Part shown: piece by piece, positions 60,625 to 64,000 of the stretch
Position numbering within the stretch: position 1 is the stretch's first letter
Layout of the letters: every line of letters starts with the position of its first letter
DNA from: Methylocaldum sp. 14B
Lineage (GTDB): Bacteria > Pseudomonadota > Gammaproteobacteria > Methylococcales > Methylococcaceae
NCBI RefSeq assembly: GCF_002005105.1
Contig: NZ_MSCV01000036.1
Span: forward strand, 1-64,000
Length of the DNA: 64,000 nucleotides
Reading direction: 5' to 3'
The notes under the pieces: generated by a model
Databases searched by the model: none
The model's input: the letters and a program-made list of their open reading frames with translations, nothing else
What the model was told of the DNA's origin: nothing
Translations under genes and position numbers: made by a program

Positions 60625-62181
60625 CTGAGCAAGCATCTACTGAAATCCACGGCGGCCGTCGGCGGCATGACCTTCGTCTCCCGCCTTTTAGGGTTCGTTC
60701 GAGATGTCGTCATCGCCCGTTATTTCGGTGCCGATCCCGGCACCGACGCGTTCTTCGTCGCGTTTAGAATTCCCAACTTCCTGCGCCGCCTCTTTGCGGA
60801 AGGCGCCTTCTCGCAGGCCTTCGTGCCGGTTCTGTCAGATTACAAGGAGCGCCACGACCCGACCCAGCTCAGGCCGTTCTTGGATCGTACGGCCGGCAGC
60901 CTGTCGCTGGCCTTGTTGCTTGTCACCTTCGCCGGCATTATCGCTGCGCCGGTCTTGATCATGCTGTTTGCGCCCGGTTTCTATCGAAATGCGGAGCAAT
61001 TCGAGCTCAGCGTCGAGATGCTGCGCATCACCTTGCCGTATCTTTTCTTCATTTCCCTCACGGCATTCGCCGGGGCCATTCTGAACACCTGGGGACGTTT
61101 CGCCATACCGGCCTTCACGCCGGTCTTTCTGAACCTTCTGATGATCGCTGCGGCGATTTGGTTCGCCCCTTACCTGTCCGAACCGATTACCGCCTTGGCC
61201 TGGGGTGTGCTGATCGCCGGCGTCGTCCAGCTCGCATTTCAAGTGCCTGCGCTCCTCCGGGAGGGCTTGCTGCCGAAACCCCGCCTTGGGTTTCACGATG
61301 CCGGCGTTCGCCGCATCATCAAGATGATAGGACCGGCGATTTTCGGGGTTTCGGTAACCCAGGTGAATCTCCTGGTCGACACGGTGATTGCCTCCTTTTT
61401 AGTGTCCGGCAGCGTCTCCTGGCTTTACTACTCCGATCGGCTGGTGGAATTCCCTTTGGGCATTTTCGGCGTCGCTATCGGCACTGTAATGTTGCCTCAT
61501 TTGTCGAAAAATCATGCAAACCGTGATCGCGACGGGTTTTCCCGTTCGCTGGACTGGGCTCTCCGCTGGGTCATCCTGATCGGCTTGCCGGCGACCTTGG
61601 GCCTAGCGCTACTCGCCGAACCGATGATTTCCACCCTTTTTCAGTACGATCGGTTTTCTTCGCATGACGCCGAGATGGCCAGCCGGAGCCTAACGACTTA
61701 CTCCATCGGATTGATGGGCTTCATCGCAATCAAGGTGCTGGTTCCGGGCTTCAGCTCGAGACAGGATCTCCGCACCCCGGTCAGGTATGGCGTCTACGCC
61801 ATTATCGCCAACCTCGCGTTGAACCTGGCTCTGATTTTTCAACTCGCGCCGATCGGCTGGGGTCACGCGGGTCTCGCTCTGTCGACGGCGTTGGCGGCGC
61901 TCCTTAACGCCGGACTGCTCCTGGCCAAACTTTTGAAGGAGCAGATTTACAAACCGGAACCGGGATGGCCGATCTTCCTGCTGCGTGTAGCGCTCGCCAG
62001 TGGCGTGATGGTCCCGATCCTGGTCTATGCGTCCAATGCTTATCCGTGGCAGATCTGGTCGCTCGCCGACCGAATTTCGCATCTGGCTTTGTGGATTCTG
62101 CTGGGCCTCGCGACTTATCTGTCGTGTCTTACCCTGACAGGGCTCCGTCCCAGGCACATGCTGGTTCCGGAAGGTACCTGA
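60625..62181 (+). CDS. murJ: Lipid II flippase MurJ, probable CTG start
   Basis: A membrane protein of about 518 residues with 14 predicted helices that flips lipid II for peptidoglycan synthesis. GGMTFVSRLLGFVRDVVIARYFGADPGTDAFFVAFRIPNFLRRLFAEGAFSQAFVP is the family start region (described from residues 13-68). MurJ proteins normally begin MSKxLLKSTA; here the matching codons are CTG-AGC-AAG-CAT-CTA-CTG-AAA from 60625, and a TAG lies two codons upstream (60619-60621). No ATG, GTG or TTG precedes that segment, so either CTG starts translation or the protein begins at the ATG at 60667 and lacks 14 residues. Confidence 0.85.
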   Translation: MSKHLLKSTAAVGGMTFVSRLLGFVRDVVIARYFGADPGTDAFFVAFRIPNFLRRLFAEGAFSQAFVPVLSDYKERHDPTQLRPFLDRTAGSLSLALLLVTFAGIIAAPVLIMLFAPGFYRNAEQFELSVEMLRITLPYLFFISLTAFAGAILNTWGRFAIPAFTPVFLNLLMIAAAIWFAPYLSEPITALAWGVLIAGVVQLAFQVPALLREGLLPKPRLGFHDAGVRRIIKMIGPAIFGVSVTQVNLLVDTVIASFLVSGSVSWLYYSDRLVEFPLGIFGVAIGTVMLPHLSKNHANRDRDGFSRSLDWALRWVILIGLPATLGLALLAEPMISTLFQYDRFSSHDAEMASRSLTTYSIGLMGFIAIKVLVPGFSSRQDLRTPVRYGVYAIIANLALNLALIFQLAPIGWGHAGLALSTALAALLNAGLLLAKLLKEQIYKPEPGWPIFLLRVALASGVMVPILVYASNAYPWQIWSLADRISHLALWILLGLATYLSCLTLTGLRPRHMLVPEGT

Positions 62182-62191
62182 GGACCGTCGC

Positions 62192-63148
62192 ATGCGCTTG
62201 ATTCGAGGACTCGCCGAACTGAAACTTCCCGAACGGGGCTGCGTCGCCACGATCGGCAACTTCGACGGCGTCCATATTGGTCACTGCCAAGTGATCGAAA
62301 GGCTGGCGGAAGCAGGACGGAGGCTGGATTTGCCGGTTGTGGTCGTCCTGTTCGAACCGCAGCCACGGGAATATTTTTTCCCGAACGAAGCACCGGCCCG
62401 TTTGACCCGGCTCCGTGAAAAGCTGGCCCGCTTGGCTGAATTGCCGATCGATCAGGTGCTGCTGCTGCGCTTCAACCGGCAGCTCGCCATGTTGCCGGCG
62501 GAAAGCTTCATTCAAGACATCCTGCTCGAAGGACTGCGCATCAAGTATCTGGTGATCGGAGACGATTTCAGATTCGGCAGAAACCGGCTCGGCAACTTTG
62601 CCTTGTTGCGGCAGGCCGGGAAAGAATTCGGCTTCGAAGTGGTCGACACGCCGTCGGTATTGGTCGATGGACGACGCGTCAGCAGCACTTCGATCCGCAA
62701 AGCCCTCGCGGCAGGCGATTTAGCTCGCGCAGCGCGACTCCTGGGGCGTCCTTATTCAGTCTGCGGACGCGTCATCCATGGGGCGAAGCGCGGCCGAACG
62801 CTCGGCTTTCCCACGGCCAACATCTTGATGAGACGGAAAAACACTCCTGTACAGGGTGTATTTGCCGTTACAATGTCCGGAATAGGCGAACATCCGCTGC
62901 CGGGGGTCGCGAACGTAGGCATACGCCCGACTGTCGCGGGAGGACGTACGGTGCTCCTCGAAACCTATTTGCTGGACTTCTCCGGAGACCTCTACGGAAA
63001 ACAGGTGGAAATCGTTTTTCGCCACAAGCTCCGGGACGAAAAGCGCTTCGACGGCTTAGCCGAACTGCAGGCCCAGATCGAACGGGACGTCATGACTGCA
63101 AGAGGCTATTTCGCCATCTCAAATTCAACATCATCCTCTGCATCATGA
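62192..63148 (+). CDS. ribF: Bifunctional riboflavin kinase/FMN adenylyltransferase
   Basis: A 318-residue RibF making FMN and FAD. The N-terminal nucleotidyltransferase has [22 protein letters not shown] and [18 protein letters not shown]. The C-terminal flavokinase has [20 protein letters not shown] and [10 protein letters not shown], plus [22 protein letters not shown]. It lies 11 bp after murJ and overlaps ileS by ATGA, the standard murJ-ribF-ileS order. Confidence 0.97.
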   Translation: MRLIRGLAELKLPERGCVATIGNFDGVHIGHCQVIERLAEAGRRLDLPVVVVLFEPQPREYFFPNEAPARLTRLREKLARLAELPIDQVLLLRFNRQLAMLPAESFIQDILLEGLRIKYLVIGDDFRFGRNRLGNFALLRQAGKEFGFEVVDTPSVLVDGRRVSSTSIRKALAAGDLARAARLLGRPYSVCGRVIHGAKRGRTLGFPTANILMRRKNTPVQGVFAVTMSGIGEHPLPGVANVGIRPTVAGGRTVLLETYLLDFSGDLYGKQVEIVFRHKLRDEKRFDGLAELQAQIERDVMTARGYFAISNSTSSSAS

Positions 63149-64000
63149 GCACGGATTACAAATCGACACTGAATTTACCCAGCACCGATTTTCCGATGAA
63201 GGCCAATCTGCCGCAGCGCGAGCCCGAGCAGCTCGAGCGCTGGCGCAGCATGGATCTTTACCGGAAGATTCGCGAAACGTTCCGTGGGCGCCCGAAGTTC
63301 ATTCTTCATGACGGCCCCCCCTACGCCAACGGCGAAATCCACATCGGCCATGCCGTAAACAAGGTGTTGAAGGACATCATCGTCAAGAGCAAGGGATTGA
63401 ACGGTTTCGACGCGCCCTATGTGCCCGGCTGGGATTGCCACGGCCTGCCCATCGAATTGATGGTGGAGAAGAAGATCGGCAAAGCCGGCGTGCAGGTCAA
63501 CGCTTCCGATTTCCGCAAGGCCTGCCGAACCTATGCGGCCGAACAAGTGGACATCCAGCGCCGCGAATTCGTCCGGCTCGGTGTTTTCGGCGATTGGGAA
63601 AATCCTTACCTGACCATGGACTTTCGCTTCGAGGCCGACATCCTGCGCGCTTTGGGCCGAATCTCCGCGCGCGGCCATCTGATGAAAGGGGCAAAGCCGG
63701 TGCATTGGTGCACCGATTGCGGCTCCGCGCTGGCCGAAGCCGAGGTCGAATACGAAAACAAGCGCTCGATCGCCATCGACGTGCGGTTCAGGGTTCTCGA
63801 CGAAACCGCGCTGATCCAGCGTTGTCACTCGGTTCCGGGCCATCCGGGCGAAGGCCCGCTGTCGGTGGTCATCTGGACGACGACACCCTGGACCCTGCCG
63901 GCCAACCAGGGCGTGGCGCTCAACCCGGATCTCGATTACGCCGTGGTGCAATGCCGGGAACCGATGGAGCGGTTGGTCGTGGCCGAAGCCCTGATGAAAG
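63145..64000 (+). CDS. ileS: Isoleucyl-tRNA synthetase, N-terminal part
   Basis: The first 285 codons of a class I synthetase; it runs off the window. [25 protein letters not shown] contains the HIGH motif, followed by [14 protein letters not shown] and [20 protein letters not shown]. The CP1 editing region begins with [11 protein letters not shown]. Start ATG at 63145 within the ribF stop. Confidence 0.97.
   Translation, partial: MSTDYKSTLNLPSTDFPMKANLPQREPEQLERWRSMDLYRKIRETFRGRPKFILHDGPPYANGEIHIGHAVNKVLKDIIVKSKGLNGFDAPYVPGWDCHGLPIELMVEKKIGKAGVQVNASDFRKACRTYAAEQVDIQRREFVRLGVFGDWENPYLTMDFRFEADILRALGRISARGHLMKGAKPVHWCTDCGSALAEAEVEYENKRSIAIDVRFRVLDETALIQRCHSVPGHPGEGPLSVVIWTTTPWTLPANQGVALNPDLDYAVVQCREPMERLVVAEALMK

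Overview
The window looks like chromosomal DNA from a moderately GC-rich gammaproteobacterial methylotroph, most likely a Methylococcales-type methanotroph. The reason is an almost complete tetrahydromethanopterin (H4MPT)/methylofuran formaldehyde-oxidation gene set (fae, mch, fhcB-A-D-C, RFAP synthase, orf5/orf7/orf17-type and mfn-like genes) next to a membrane-anchored formate dehydrogenase, embedded among typical gammaproteobacterial housekeeping genes. No methane or methanol oxidation gene is present, so methanotrophy itself is inferred. No rRNA, tRNA, CRISPR array, intact transposase or prophage was seen.

Layout. (1) 0-6 kb: rsmI (partial), lpoA, yraN, a DiaA/GmhA-type SIS protein, a GlcD-type FAD oxidase, nadC and a DUF1499 protein. 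(2) 6-12 kb: phosphate block with two PstS-like binding proteins, an OmpA-family porin-like protein and phoB/phoR, which are separated by a MITE-like element; then dsbB and dodecin. (3) 12.6-19.1 kb, minus strand: formate dehydrogenase fdhX-A-B-lipoprotein-C, interrupted between A and B by a BrnT/BrnA pair, a Uma2-type nuclease and a 168-bp nested inverted repeat. (4) 19.2-25.3 kb: accessory/defence island with a VapB-like remnant, MntA/HepT (HepT lacks its catalytic His), a truncated DUF4007 gene, a HIT protein, a sulfur-binding-domain HNH nuclease, a Phd/PIN pair and a DNA-phosphorothioation-associated methyltransferase, but no dnd core genes. (5) 25.4-29.4 kb: formate dehydrogenase accessory genes (DUF3306, polyferredoxin, TorD chaperone), a CAP-domain protein, moaD and moaE. 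(6) 29.6-40.1 kb: cofactor and C1 block (MfnE/MfnF/MfnD-like, pabB, HisA-like, fae, orf7, orf5, mch, orf17, RFAP synthase). (7) 40.5-51.6 kb: decaying array of secreted SBBP and Ig-repeat proteins and alternating paralogous lipoproteins (A) and secreted phospholipase C/S1-P1-like hydrolases (B), with truncations and three frameshifts. (8) 51.8-57.1 kb: fhcB-A-D-C. (9) 57.2-64 kb: rplU, rpmA, obgE, proB, rpsT, murJ, ribF and ileS (partial).

How it fits together: Fae condenses formaldehyde with H4MPT, Mch makes formyl-H4MPT, and FhcABCD transfers the formyl group to methylofuran and releases formate. The FDH then oxidises formate, with MoaDE and TorD-type factors supporting its molybdenum or tungsten cofactor. 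PabB, RFAP synthase, the ATP-grasp proteins and the Mfn-like proteins supply H4MPT and methylofuran. The most unusual parts are the A/B lipoprotein-hydrolase array and the phosphorothioation-linked island that splits the FDH locus.
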